64,000 nucleotides of DNA, taken from contig NW_027490221.1 of NCBI RefSeq assembly GCF_050948175.1, positions 496,001-560,000 of the forward strand, given 5' to 3'. The stretch is from Xylocopa sonorina (lineage: Eukaryota > Arthropoda > Insecta > Hymenoptera > Apidae). Both the position numbers and the translations under genes were made by a program. Below are positions 12,265 through 22,926 of this stretch, piece after piece (positions within the stretch are counted from its first letter, which is position 1; every line of letters begins with the position of its first letter). The notes beneath the pieces are model-generated. The model made no database searches. It was not told the origin of the DNA and saw only the letters and a list, made by a program, of their open reading frames with translations.

Positions 12265-15200
12265 TTGCTTCATGATAATATGTAATATTCATTGCGAAGT
12301 GTCATGTATACCTCGCATACACTTAAAATGAATGTAAATGCGACACTTCCTTGCTAGGAAATAGCGTTGGTAGATGTCTACGTATCGAAGCAATAGGTTT
12401 CTAAAGCTTGCTAATTCTCGATATCGCATCTCATATCTATGTTTCATGATAATATATAATATTCATTGCGAAGAGTCATGTATATATCGTATTCACCTCA
12501 AAAGAATGTAAATGCGACACTTCCTTGCTAGGAATTAGCGTTTGCAGATGTATATGTATCAAAGCAATAGAGTTCCAATGCTTCTTAAATCGTCATATCG
12601 CATCTCATTTCTATGTTTCACGGTAAGATATAATATTCATTGCGAAGTGTCATGTATACCTCGTATTCCTTTCAAAAGAATGTAAATGCGACACTTCCTT
12701 GCTAGGAAGTAGCGCTTGCAGATGTTTACGTATCGAAGCAATAGTGATCTAATGCTTCGTAAACCGCCATATCGCTTCTCATTTCTATGTTTCATGATAA
12801 GATATAATATTCATTGCGAAGTGTTATGTATACCTCGTATTCACTTCAAAAGAATGTAAATGCGACACTTCCTTGCTAGGAAGTAGCGCTTGCAGATGTC
12901 TACGTATCGTAGCATTAGTGTTATAATGCTTCTCAAAACGCGATATCGCATCTCATATCTATGTTTCATGTTAATATATAATATTCATTGCCAAGTTTAA
13001 TGTACACCTCGCATACAATTCAAACGAATGTGAATGCGACAGTTCCTTGCTAGGAAATATTGTTTGCAGATGTCTACGTATCGAAGCAATTGTGTTCTAG
13101 TGCTTCTCAAAACGCGATATCGCATCTCGTTTCTATATTTCGTGACAGGATATAATATTCATTGCGAAATGTCACTTATACCTCGCATACACTTCAAATG
13201 AATATAATTGCGACACTTCCTTCCTAGGAAATAGCGTTTGCAGATGTCTACGTATCGAAGCAATAGATTTCTAATGCTTCTTAAATCGTCATATCGCATC
13301 TCATTTCTATGTTTCATTATAAGATATAATATTCATTGCGAAGTGTTATGTATACCTCGTATTCCTTTCAAAAGAATGTAAATGCGAAACTTCCTTGCTA
13401 GGAAGTAGCGCTTGCAGATGTCTACGTATCGTAGCATTAGTGTTATAATGCTTCTCAAAACGCGATATCGCTACTCATTATTATGTTTCATGATCAGATA
13501 TAATATTCATTGTGCAGTGTTATGTATACCTCGAATTCACTTCAATAGAATGTAAATGCTACAATTCCTTGCTAGGAAATAGCGTTTACAGGTGTCTACC
13601 AATCGAAGCAATAGGGTTCTAATGCTTCATATATCGCGATATCGCATTTCATTTTTATGTTTCCTGATAAGATATAATATTCATTGTGCAGTGTTATGTA
13701 TACCTTGTATTCACTTCTAAAGAATGAAAATGCGACACTTCTTTGCTAGGAAATATTGTTTCCAGATGGCTACGTATCGAAGCTATAGATTTCAAATGCT
13801 TCTTGAATCGCAATATCGCATCACATTTCTACGTTTCATGATAAGATATAATATTCATTGTGCAGTGTTATGAATACCTCGTATTCACTTAAAAAGTATG
13901 TAAATGCGACACTTCCTTGTTAGGAAATAGAATTTGCAGATGTCTACGTATCGAAGCAATAGACATCTAATGCTTCAGTAATCGCCATATCGCATCTCAT
14001 TTCAATGTTACATGATAATATATGATATTCATTGCGATGTGGCATGTATACCTCGTATTCACTTCAAAAGAATGTAAACGCGACACTTCCTTGCTAGGAA
14101 ACAGAATTTGCAGATGTCTACGTTTCGTGGCATTAGGGTTCTAATGCTTCCCAAAACGCGATATGGCTTCTCATTTCTTTGTTTCATGATAATATATAAT
14201 CCCCATTGTGGAGTGTTATGCATACCTCGTATTCACCTCAAAAGAATGTAAATGCGACACTTCCTTGCTAGGAAATAGGGTTTGCAGATGTCTACGTATC
14301 GTGGCATTAAAGTTCTAATGCTTCTCAAAACGCGATATCGCTTCTCATTTCTATGTTTCATGATAATATATAATATTCATTGCGAAATGTTATGTACACC
14401 TCGCATACAATTCAAAGGAATTTAAATGAGACACTTCCTTGCTAGGAAATAGCTTTTGCAGATGTCCACGTATCGTAGCAACAGTTTTCTAATGCTTCTC
14501 AAAACGCGATATAGCATCTCATTTCTATGTCTCATTATGAGATATAATATTCATTGTGCAGTGTTATGTATACCTCGTATTCACTTGAAAAGAATGTAAA
14601 TGAGACACTTCCTTCCTAGGAAATAGCGTTTGAAGATATCAACGTATCGTAGCAATAGGGTTCTAATGCTTCCTAAAACGAGATGTCGCATCTCATTTCT
14701 ATGTTTCATGATAAGATATATATTCATTGCGAAGTGTCATGTATACCTCGTATTCACTTCAAAAGAACGTAAGTGCGACACTTCCTTCCTAGGAAATAGC
14801 GTTTGCAGAAATCTGCGTGTCGTAGCAATAGAGTTCAAACGCATCTTAAAATGCGATATCGCATCTCATTTCTATGTTTCGTGATAAGATATAATATTCA
14901 TTGCGAAGTGTCATGTATACCTTGTATTCACTCCAAAAGAATGCAAATGCTACACTTCCGCGCTAGGAGAAGGCGTTTACAGATGTCCACGTATCGCAGC
15001 AGTAGAGTTCAACTGCTTCTTAAAACGCGATATCGCATCTCATTTCTATATATCATGATAAGATATAATATTCATTGTGGAGTGTTATGTATACCTCGTA
15101 CTCACTTTAAAAGAATGTAAATGCGACACTTCCTTGCAAGGAAGTAGCGTTTGTAGATGTCTACGTATCGTAGTAATAGTGCTCTAATGCTTCTTGCAAC

Positions 15201-17050
15201 GCGATATCGCATCTCATTTCTATGTTACATGATAAGGTATAATATTCGTCGTGGAGTGTTATATATGTCTCGTATTCACTTCAAAAGAGTGTAAATGCGA
15301 CAATTGCTTGGTACGAAATAGCGCTTGCAGATGTCTACGCATCGTAGCAATAGAGTTCTAACGCTTCTTCAAACGCGATATCGCATCTCAATTCTATGTT
15401 TCATGATATGATACAATATTCATTGCGAAGTGTCACTTATTCCTCGCGTGCACTTTAAATGACTGTAAATGCGACACTTCCTTGCTAGGAAATAACGCTT
15501 CCAGAAGTCTACGTATCGTAGCTATAGGGATCTAATGCTTCTCAAGACGCAATATCGCATCTCATTTCTATGTTTCATGATAAGATGTAATATACATTGT
15601 GGAGTGTTATGTATAAGTCGTATTCGTCTGAAAAGAATGTAAATGCGACACTTCCTTCCTAGGAAATTACGTTACCAGATGTCTACGTACCGAAGCAATA
15701 GATTTCTAGTGCTTCTTAAAACGCGAAATCGCATATAATTTCTATGTTTCATGATAAGATATAATAGTCATTGTGAAGTGTCATGTATACCTCGTATTGA
15801 CTTCAGAAGACTGTCAATGCGGCACTTCCTTGCTAGGAAGTAGCGTTGGCAGATGACTACGTATCGAAGCAATAGAGTTCTAATGCATCTTAAATCACGA
15901 TATCGCATCTCATTTCTATGTTTCATAATAAGATGTAATATTCATTGTGGAGTGTTATGTATACCTCGTATTCACCTCAAAAGAATGTAAATGCGCAAGT
16001 TCCTTGCTATGAAATAGCGTTTGCAGATGTCTACGTATCGTTGCAAATGGGTTCTAATGCTTCTCAAGACGCGATATCGCATGACATTTCTATGTTTCGT
16101 GATAAGATATAATATTCATTGCGAAGTGTCATGTATACCTCTTATTCACTTCAAAAGAATGTAAATGAGCCACTTCCTTGCTAGGAAATATCGTTTGCAG
16201 ATGTCTACGTACCGTAGCAATAGAGTTCTAATGCATATTAAAACGCGATATGGTTCCTCATTTCTATATTTCATGATAAGATATAATATTCATTGTGCAG
16301 TGTCATGTATACGTCGTATTCCTTTCGAAAGAATGTAAATGCGCAAGTTCCTTGCTGGGAAATAGCGTTTGCAAATATCTACGTATCGAAGCAATAGAGT
16401 TCTAAAGCTTCTTAAATCGCGATATCGTATCTCATTTCTATGTTTCATGATAAGATATAATATTCATTTTGCAGTGTTATGAATACCTCGTATTCACTTC
16501 AAATGAATGAAAATGCGACACTTCCTTGCTTGGAAATAGCGTTTGCAGATGTCTGCGTATCGAGGCAATAGTATTCTAATGCTTCTTAAATCGTCATATC
16601 GCATCACATTTCTATGTCTCATGATAACATATAATACTCATTGTGAAGTGTTATGAATACCTCGTATTCACTTCAAAAGAATGTAAATGTGACACTTCCT
16701 TGCTAGGAAGTAGCGTTTGCAGATGTCTACGTATCGAAGCAATAGAGTTCTAATGCTTCTTAAATCGTCATATCGCATCTCATTTCTATGTTTCATGATA
16801 AGATATAATATTCATTGCGAAGTGCCATATATACCTCGTATTCCTTTCAAAAGAATATAAATGCGACACTTCCTTGCTAGGAAGTAGCGTTTGCAGATGT
16901 CTACGTATCGAAGCAATAGGGATCTAATTCTTCTTAAATCTTCATATTGCTTCTCATTTCTATGTTTCATGGTAATATATAATATTCACTGCGAAGTGTC
17001 ATGTATACCTCGCATACACTTCAAATGAATGTAAATGCGACACTTCCTTG

Positions 17051-17055
17051 CTAGG
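17051..17055. repeat. Half of a displaced target-site duplication (CTAGG)
   Basis: CTAGG ends the satellite directly left of the solo LTR at 17056. Its partner is not on the right of this LTR (which reads CTATA). It is left of the element at 21276, on the opposite strand (CCTAG at 21271-21275). Placed together the flanks restore an ordinary monomer: CCTTG-CTAGG-AAATAGCG. Confidence 0.8.
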
Positions 17056-17213
17056 TGTCATATCACGAGGGTGGAAAATTTCCGCTTTACTCGGAGACGA
17101 CACGCAGCCAATTCGCGGAAACGGCTCGCTTAATTGCGACTAATGCCGGGTTCTTTCCGTGGGACAACGAACGCTTTTAGGAACACGCTAACGCTGTAAA
17201 TGTGGAAAAATCC

Positions 17214-17220
17214 TACCTTT
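17214..17220 (-). promoter_or_regulatory. Splice-donor-like site in family I solo LTR
   Basis: The minus strand reads CAAAG/GTAGGA, 161 bp from the LTR 3' terminus. The same motif at the same offset occurs in the other family I LTRs and, within 10 bp, in family II. Confidence 0.35.
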
Positions 17221-17316
17221 GCCGTCTTGATAGCGAACAAATCAATATTCTTTCTTGAGATATCTCTGCTTCCGTGGATCGTAGTCTGGTATCGATGCTG
17301 CGTAAGGACTGCGAGG

Positions 17317-17541
17317 CTAAATAGCCAAAGGGATGAGCGCCCAGCGTTGCTGGGATTCAGCAATGTTCGGCTTCCCTGGATCGGATAAGGTTGTCGGCGT
17401 GGATCGTTGAGAAGCCACGAGGACGGTGGCGGATGCACTGATCGACGGTAAGGCTTTGGTGCCCACGTATTCACGTACGAGACGGCGTAGGAAGTTCTTC
17501 CTTCCAGCACGTCGAGCCTTTCGCTTCGAATTACTGCACAT
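17317..17541 (-). CDS. LTR-internal small basic ORF (74 aa)
   Basis: The predicted peptide starts MCSNS, followed by an Arg/Lys-rich block with RRAGRKNF and LVREYVG at about residues 11-27, then a Ser/Thr/Pro-rich middle. It matches the ORF at 22368-22667, but stops early, after ALIPLAI. The basic block is also recognisable in the family II LTRs, with mostly third-position changes between families. It lies in the transcribed part of the LTR upstream of gag. I do not recognise the family. It could be a leader-encoded accessory peptide or an upstream ORF, and may not be translated. Confidence 0.35.
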   Translation of the reverse strand: MCSNSKRKARRAGRKNFLRRLVREYVGTKALPSISASATVLVASQRSTPTTLSDPGKPNIAESQQRWALIPLAI

Positions 17542-18317
17542 TCGCGTCTAGTTTCAGCAGACTAGATACGACTCGGGTAAGCGGCGGTCCGCTCTGGCCT
17601 GTCGGTCCAGAGAGTGAAATGTCGGCGTTATCTGCACGCAGTCTCACGTATGGGTCAGCGAAGTTAAGCGGCGGTCCGCTCTAACCAGCTGATTACCAAT
17701 GATCGACTAACGATTGGATTGAATGTAAAATATCCACGCGTTGGCTCGTGGAAGAACTCGCAGGATAAGAATGAAGTTAATGGAAATTTTCAATAACTGC
17801 ACTAGTAGTTAGGAGGTAAAATCAAAGTATATTCTAAGTTAATCCTAAGCTTACACTGTAATTTCCCTAAGAATAAGTTAAAATTAGATTTAATTGTTTA
17901 AAATTGGAATTAGAACTAGACTCGATGATTGGAATTGAACTAGAATTTAGAATAGAATTACGAACACCTCTGACTAAGGTGGATAATAGCCCGTAGGCAT
18001 TAGAGCTGTCTAATGAAGAAAGCTTGGAACGAGGCTCGGAGAAGACTGACTCTCCGATCGCGGGTCCGCGGCCTCCGTAGGTCGCGTGGCGCGCGAGTCG
18101 CTGGAGCCCGGAGTGAGGTGGCCGCTCGGCCCGCGCAGTGGGGCGGCCGGTCGGAGTGGGGCGCGGCTCGCGTTACGCGTGAGCCGCGCGCGTCGGACGC
18201 CCGCTCGAGCGTATCGCAACCTATAATTATAGATATTTACGTTGATCTTAGGAGCTATGTGTGTGTTGTCTGCGTATGTACAATGTATGTGTCGAGTACT
18301 TAGATCTAGAGTACGAT

Positions 18318-18630
18318 TTACGAATATATACTTTGGAAATAGGAATAACGCTGTAATGGTGTAGGTGATTCGCTGCTGTGCCCAGTGGTCCAGTCGTCTG
18401 GTTGGATGCTGTATCTTTCCTGGCTTTGGAAATGCAGCACGTTGTCACACGGTCGATCGGTTGAACTCCTAGGTCTTCGTACCTTGATAGCAGCCTTGGC
18501 TCGGCGGACGTGGTGTATGTTTGGTTGTGGTGGCGCTCGTCCCGTGTGCTTAGGTGCAGCTGACGGTGAGTACGTCGCTGCCGGATGCTGTGGGAGGCGC
18601 TGGGGGATGGAAGGCAGTACGCGAGACGTT
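18318..18630 (-). CDS. U3-encoded open frame (pol-tail homologue) in solo LTR
   Basis: From the LTR 5' terminus the minus strand stays open for about 100 codons. It begins VTSRVLPSIPQRL and is rich in Pro, Arg, His and Ser, ending FQSIYS just over the TATA-like sequence. In the complete element the same frame is in register with pol across the polypurine tract (28439-28858). In this solo copy the frame is orphaned, because no pol lies upstream. Confidence 0.35.
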
Positions 18631-18633
18631 ACA

Positions 18634-18637
18634 CTAT
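18634..18637. repeat. Half of a displaced target-site duplication (ATAG on minus strand)
   Basis: CTAT here is the complement of ATAG found at 30089-30092, right of the 3' LTR. Joined with one copy of ATAG removed, the two flanks restore a normal monomer reading (GTCTACGT-ATAG-AAGC). This partner set shows 4 bp, against 5 bp for the CTAGG pair; one base may have been lost. Confidence 0.65.
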
Positions 18638-21270
18638 ACGTAGACATCTGCAATCGCTATTTCGTATCAAGAAAGTGTCGCATTTACATTCATTGTAAGT
18701 GTATGTGAGGTATACATAACACATCGCAATGAATATTACATCTTATCATGAAACATAGAAATGAGATGCGATATCCTGTTTTAAGAAGCATTAGAACACT
18801 ATTGCTTCGATACGTAGACATCTGTAAACGCTACTTCCTAGCAAGGAAGTGTCGCATTTACATTCTTTTGAAGTGAATACGAGGTATACATGACACTTCG
18901 CAATGATATTATATCTTGTCATGAAACATAGAAATGAAATGCGATATCGCGTTTTGAGAAGCATTGGAACTCTTCTGCTACGATACGTAGACTTCGGCAA
19001 ACGCAATTTCCCAGCAAGGAAGTGTCGCATTTACATTCTTTTGAAGTGAATACGAGGTGTACATATCACTTCTCAATGAATATTACATCCTATCATGAAA
19101 CATTGAAATGAGATGCGATATCGCGATTTAAGAAGCTTTAGAACTCAATTGCTTCGATACGTAGATATCTGCAAACACTATTTCCTAGCAAGGAACTGTC
19201 GCATTCACATTCATTTGAAGTGTATGCGAGGTATACATGACACTTCGCAATGAATATTATATATTATCATGAAACATAGGTATGAGGAGCGATGTCGCGT
19301 ATTAGCAAGCTTTAGAAATCTATTGCTTCGATACGTAGACATCTGCAAACGCTATTACCTAGCAAGGAAGTGTCGCATGTACATTCTTTTGAAGTGAATA
19401 CGAGGTATACATAACACTGCACAGTGAATATTATATCTTATCATGAAACATAGAAATGAGAAGCAATATGACGATTTAAGAAGCATTTGAACTCTATTAC
19501 TTCGATACGTAGACATCTGCAAACGCTATTTCCTAGCAAGGATGTGTCGCAATTACATTCATTTGAGTGTATGCGTGGTATACATGACACATCGCAATCA
19601 AAATTATATCTTATCATGAAACATAGAAATGAGATGCGATATCGCGATATATGAAGCAGTAGAACACTATTGCTTCGATACGTAGACATCTGCAAACGCT
19701 ATTTCCTAGCAAGGAAGTGTCGCATTTACATTCTTTTGAAGTGAATACGAGGTATACATAACACTCCACAATGAATATTATATATTATCATGAAACATGG
19801 TAATGAGTAACGTTATCGCGTTTTGAGAAGCATTAGAACTCTAATGGTACGATACGTAGACATCTGCAAACGCTATTTCCTGGCAACGAAGTGTCGCATT
19901 TACATTCTTTTGAAGTGAATACGAGGTATACCTAACACTCCACAATGAATATTATATATTATCATGAAACATGGTAATGGGTAGCGTTATCGCGTTTTGA
20001 GAAGCATTAGAACTCTAATGGTACGATACGTAGACATCTGCAAACGCTATTTCCTGGCAACGAAGTGTCGCGTTTACATTCTTTTGAAGTGAATACGAGG
20101 TTTACATAACACTCCACAATGAATAGTATACATTATCATGAAACATAGTAATGAGTAGCGATATCGCGTATTGAGAAGCATTAGAACTCTAATGCCACGA
20201 TACGAAGACGTCTGCAAACGCTATTTCCTAGCAAGGAAGTGTCGCATTTACATCCATTTGAAGTATAGACGAGATATACATAACACTGCACAATGAATAT
20301 TATATCTTATCATGAAGCATAGAAATGGGATGCGATGTGGCTATTTAAGAAGCATTAGAACTCTATTGCTTCGATACGTAGACATCTGCAAACGCTACTT
20401 CCTAGCAAAGAAGTGTCGCATTTACATTCTTTTGAAAGGAATACGATGAATACATGACACTTCGCAATGAATATTATATCTTATCATGAAACATAGAAAT
20501 GAGATGCGATATGACGATTTAAGAAGCATTAGAACACTATTGCTTCGATACGTAGACATCTGGAAACGCTGCTTCCTAGCAAGGAACTGTCGCATTTACA
20601 TTCTTTTGAAGTGAATACGAGGTATACATAGCACTGCACAATGAATATTTTATCTTATCATGAAACATAGAAATGTGATGCGATATTGCGATTTAAGAAG
20701 CATTAGAACTCTAATGGTACGATACGTAGACATATGCAAACGCTATTTCCTAGCAAGGAAGTGTCGCATTTACATTCTTTTGAGGTGAATACGAGATATA
20801 CATAACACTGCACAATGAATATTATATCTTATCATGAAACATAGAAATGAGATGCGATATGGCGATTTAAGAAGCATTAGAAATCTATTTGTTCGATACG
20901 TAGACATCTGCAAACGCTACTTCCTAGCAAGGATGTGTCGCATTTACATTCTTTTGAAGGGAATACGAGGTATACGTGACACTTCGCAATGACTATTATA
21001 TCTTATCAGGAAACGTAGATATGAGATGCGATATGACGATTTAAGAAGCATTAGAACTCTATTGCTTCGATACGTAGACATCTGCAAACGCTATTTCCTA
21101 GCAAGGAAGTGTCGCATTTACATTCCTTTGAGGTGAATACGAGGTATACATAACACTGCACAATGAATATTATATCTTATCATGAAACATAGAAATGAGA
21201 TGTGATATGGCGATTTATGAAGCATTAGATGTCTATTGCTTCGATACGTAGACATCTGCAAACGCTATTT

Positions 21271-21275
21271 CCTAG
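21271..21275. repeat. Other half of the displaced CTAGG target-site duplication
   Basis: CCTAG on this strand is CTAGG on the other. It lies left of the complete element but pairs with 17051-17055, not with the right flank at 30089. Confidence 0.8.
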
Positions 21276-21578
21276 TGTAACGTCTCATGTACTGCCTTCC
21301 ATCCCCCAGCGCCTCCCACAGCATCCGGCAGCGACGTACTCACCGTCAGCTGCACCTAAGCACACGGGACGAGCGCCACCACAACCAAACATACACCACG
21401 TCCGCCGAGCCAAGGCTGCTGTCAAGGTACGAAGACCTAGGAGTTCGACCGATCGACCGTGTGACAACGTGCAGCATTTCCAAAGCCAGGAAAGATGCAG
21501 CATCCAACCAGACGACTGGTCCACTGGGCACAGCAGCGAATCACCTACACCATTATAGCGTTATTCCTATTTCCAAAG

Positions 21579-21585
21579 TATATAT
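21579..21585 (+). promoter_or_regulatory. TATA-like sequence in family I LTR
   Basis: TATATAT lies 304 bp into the LTR, at the end of the U3 open frame. The same sequence in the 3' LTR is at 28846-28852. It is the best candidate for the core promoter that drives the element RNA; it is inferred from position and motif. Confidence 0.3.
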
Positions 21586-22367
21586 TCGTAAATCGTACTC
21601 TAGATCTAAGTACTCGACACATACATTGTACATACGCAGACAACACACACATAGCTTCTAAGATCAACGTAAATATCTATAATTATAAGTTGCGATACGC
21701 TCGAGCGGGCGTCCGACGCGCGCGGCTCACGCGTAACGCGAGCCGCGCCCCACACCGACCGGCCGCCCCACTGCGCGGGCCGAGCGGCCACCCCACTCCG
21801 GGCTCCAGCGACTCGCGCGCCACGCGACCTAAGGAGGTCGCGGACCCGCGATCGGAGAGTCAGTCTTCTCCGAGCCTCGTTCCAAGCTTTCTTCATTAGA
21901 CAGCTCTAATGCCTACGGGCTATTATCCACCTTAGTCAGAGGTGTTCGTAATTCTATTCTAAATTCAAGTTCAATTCCAATCATCGAGTCTAGGTCTAAT
22001 TCCAATTCTAAACAATTAAGTCTAATTTTAACTTAGTCTTAGGGAAAGTACAGTGTAAGCTTGGGATTAACTTAGAATATACTTTGATTTTACCTCCTAA
22101 CTACTAGTTCAGTTATTGATAATTTCCATTAACTTCATTCTTATCCTGCGAGTTCTTCCACGAGCCAACGCGTGGATATTTTACATTCAATCCAATCGTT
22201 AGTCGATCATTGGTAATCAGCTGGTTAGAGCGGACCGCCGCTTAGCTTCGCTGACCCATACGTGAGACTGCGTGCAGATAACGCCGACATTTCACTCTCT
22301 GGACCGACAGGCTGGAGCGGACCGCCGCTTACCCGAGTCGTATCTAGTCTGCTGAAATTAGACGCGA

Positions 22368-22667
22368 ATGTGCAGTAATTCGAACCGAAAGGCTCGACGT
22401 GCGGGAAGGAAGAACTTCCTACGCCGTCTCGTACGTGAATACGTGGGCACCAAAGCCTTACCGTCGGTCAGTGCATCCGCCACCGTCCTCGTGGCTTCTC
22501 AACGTTCCACGCCGACAACATTATCCGATCCAGGGAAGCCGAACATTGCTGAATCCCCGCAACGCTGGGCGCTCATCCCTTTGGCCATTCAGCCTCGCAG
22601 TCCTTACGCAGCATCGATACCAGACTACGATCCACGGAAGCAGAGATATCTCAAGAAAGAATATTGA
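22368..22667 (+). CDS. LTR-internal small basic ORF (99 aa), leader region
   Basis: The predicted protein begins MCSNS and has an Arg/Lys cluster (ARRAGRKNFLRRLVREYVG, about residues 9-27), followed by a Ser/Thr/Pro-rich stretch and a basic C-terminus ending LKKEY. It lies about 790 bp downstream of the TATA-like site and 560 bp upstream of gag, so it would be in the 5' leader of the RNA. The solo LTR at 17056 has the same frame, and the family II LTR has the homologue at 54008-54469. Between families, codons for N, L, V and Y in the core differ only at the third base, which suggests past selection on protein. I recognise no known domain. Confidence 0.45.
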   Translation: MCSNSNRKARRAGRKNFLRRLVREYVGTKALPSVSASATVLVASQRSTPTTLSDPGKPNIAESPQRWALIPLAIQPRSPYAASIPDYDPRKQRYLKKEY

Positions 22668-22688
22668 TTTGTTCGCTATCAAGACGGC

Positions 22689-22697
22689 AAAGGTAGG
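22689..22697 (+). promoter_or_regulatory. Splice-donor-like site in 5' LTR
   Basis: CAAAG/GTAGGA with the junction after 22692, 161 bp before the LTR end. Splicing from here could remove the U5 end and the primer site from a subgenomic RNA. CAG directly before the gag start (22922-22924) is a possible but pyrimidine-poor acceptor. Confidence 0.35.
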
Positions 22698-22859
22698 ATT
22701 TTTCCACATTTACAGCGTTAGCGTGTTCCTAAAAGCGTTCGTTGTCCCACGGAAAGAACCCGGCATTAGTCGCAATTAAGCGAGCCGTTTCCGCGAATTG
22801 GCTGCGTGTCGTCTCCGAGTAAAGCGGAAATTTTCCACCCTCGTGACGTGACACAAAAT

Positions 22860-22876
22860 TGGTGACAGCGGTGGGA
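22860..22876 (+). other. Primer-binding site for reverse transcription
   Basis: TGGTGACAGCGGTGGGA starts 6 bp after the LTR end (CAAAAT between). It begins with TGG, the complement of the tRNA CCA end. The family II element has the near-identical TGGTGACGGCGGTGGGA at the same place. I cannot name the primer tRNA from memory. Confidence 0.75.
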
Positions 22877-22926
22877 TTGCTTCGCGTTAAGTCGAGAAAT
22901 TCAGCTTTGAACGTACGCGATCAGCC

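Larger units (their letters stand above)
6781..17055 (-). repeat. 174-bp satellite array S2, reverse orientation
   Basis: About 59 copies of the same monomer, reading GCGATATCGC, TTCATGATAAGATATAATATTCATTG and TTCCTTGCTAGGAA in reverse-complement order. The first monomer (AGTTTCTAGGAAATTACG) carries variants shared with the monomer at 55545. The array contains local amplifications (about 10140-11220) and a clear three-monomer higher-order duplication (11221-12264). It ends in the middle of the TTCCTTGCTAGG dyad where the solo LTR begins. No gene or RNA gene is visible in these 10.3 kb. Confidence 0.97.
17056..18633 (-). mobile_element. Solo LTR of Ty3/gypsy-type family I
   Basis: A single 1578-bp LTR on the minus strand, the same length as the LTR at 21276-22853 and strongly similar throughout, with termini TGTAACGTC and TATGACA on its own strand. 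There is no primer site, gag or pol. It lies in inverted orientation to the complete element 2.6 kb to the right. In its first 290 bp (right end) it agrees with the 3' LTR at 28543 and not with the 5' LTR at 21276 at five sites. That is compatible with exchange of LTR ends but can equally be private change in the 5' LTR. The flanking satellite is reverse on the left and forward on the right. Confidence 0.93.
18634..21275 (+). repeat. 174-bp satellite array S3, forward orientation (inverted segment)
   Basis: About 15 monomers in forward orientation, lying between two inverted family I LTRs, with reverse-oriented arrays outside both. Many monomers carry GATATGGCGATTTAAG and CACTGCACAATG. The ends continue into the satellite on the far sides of the LTRs only when this segment is turned round. 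I therefore read it as a piece of a once continuous reverse array (S2-S3-S4) inverted by LTR recombination. No gene is visible. Confidence 0.95.
21276..22853 (+). repeat. 5' LTR of family I element (1578 bp)
   Basis: Runs from TGTAACGTC to GACGTGACA, with TG...CA termini. It is homologous over its full length to 28543-30088 and to the solo LTR at 17056. A TATA-like TATATAT lies at 21579-21585, a small basic ORF at 22368 and a donor-like AAAG/GTAGGA at 22692. No AATAAA signal was noticed. Confidence 0.95.

Noticed and set aside
6781..17055. tRNA or rRNA genes within the arrays
   Set aside because: No cloverleaf with a GGTTCGA-type T loop and no rRNA-like sequence was seen in any of the satellite stretches.
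17056..22853. LTR phylogeny as proof of the inversion
   Set aside because: Five sites in the first 290 bp link the solo LTR with the 3' LTR against the 5' LTR, as an exchange predicts, but further along the 3' LTR is the odd one out and each copy has private changes. Only the flank exchange is used as evidence.
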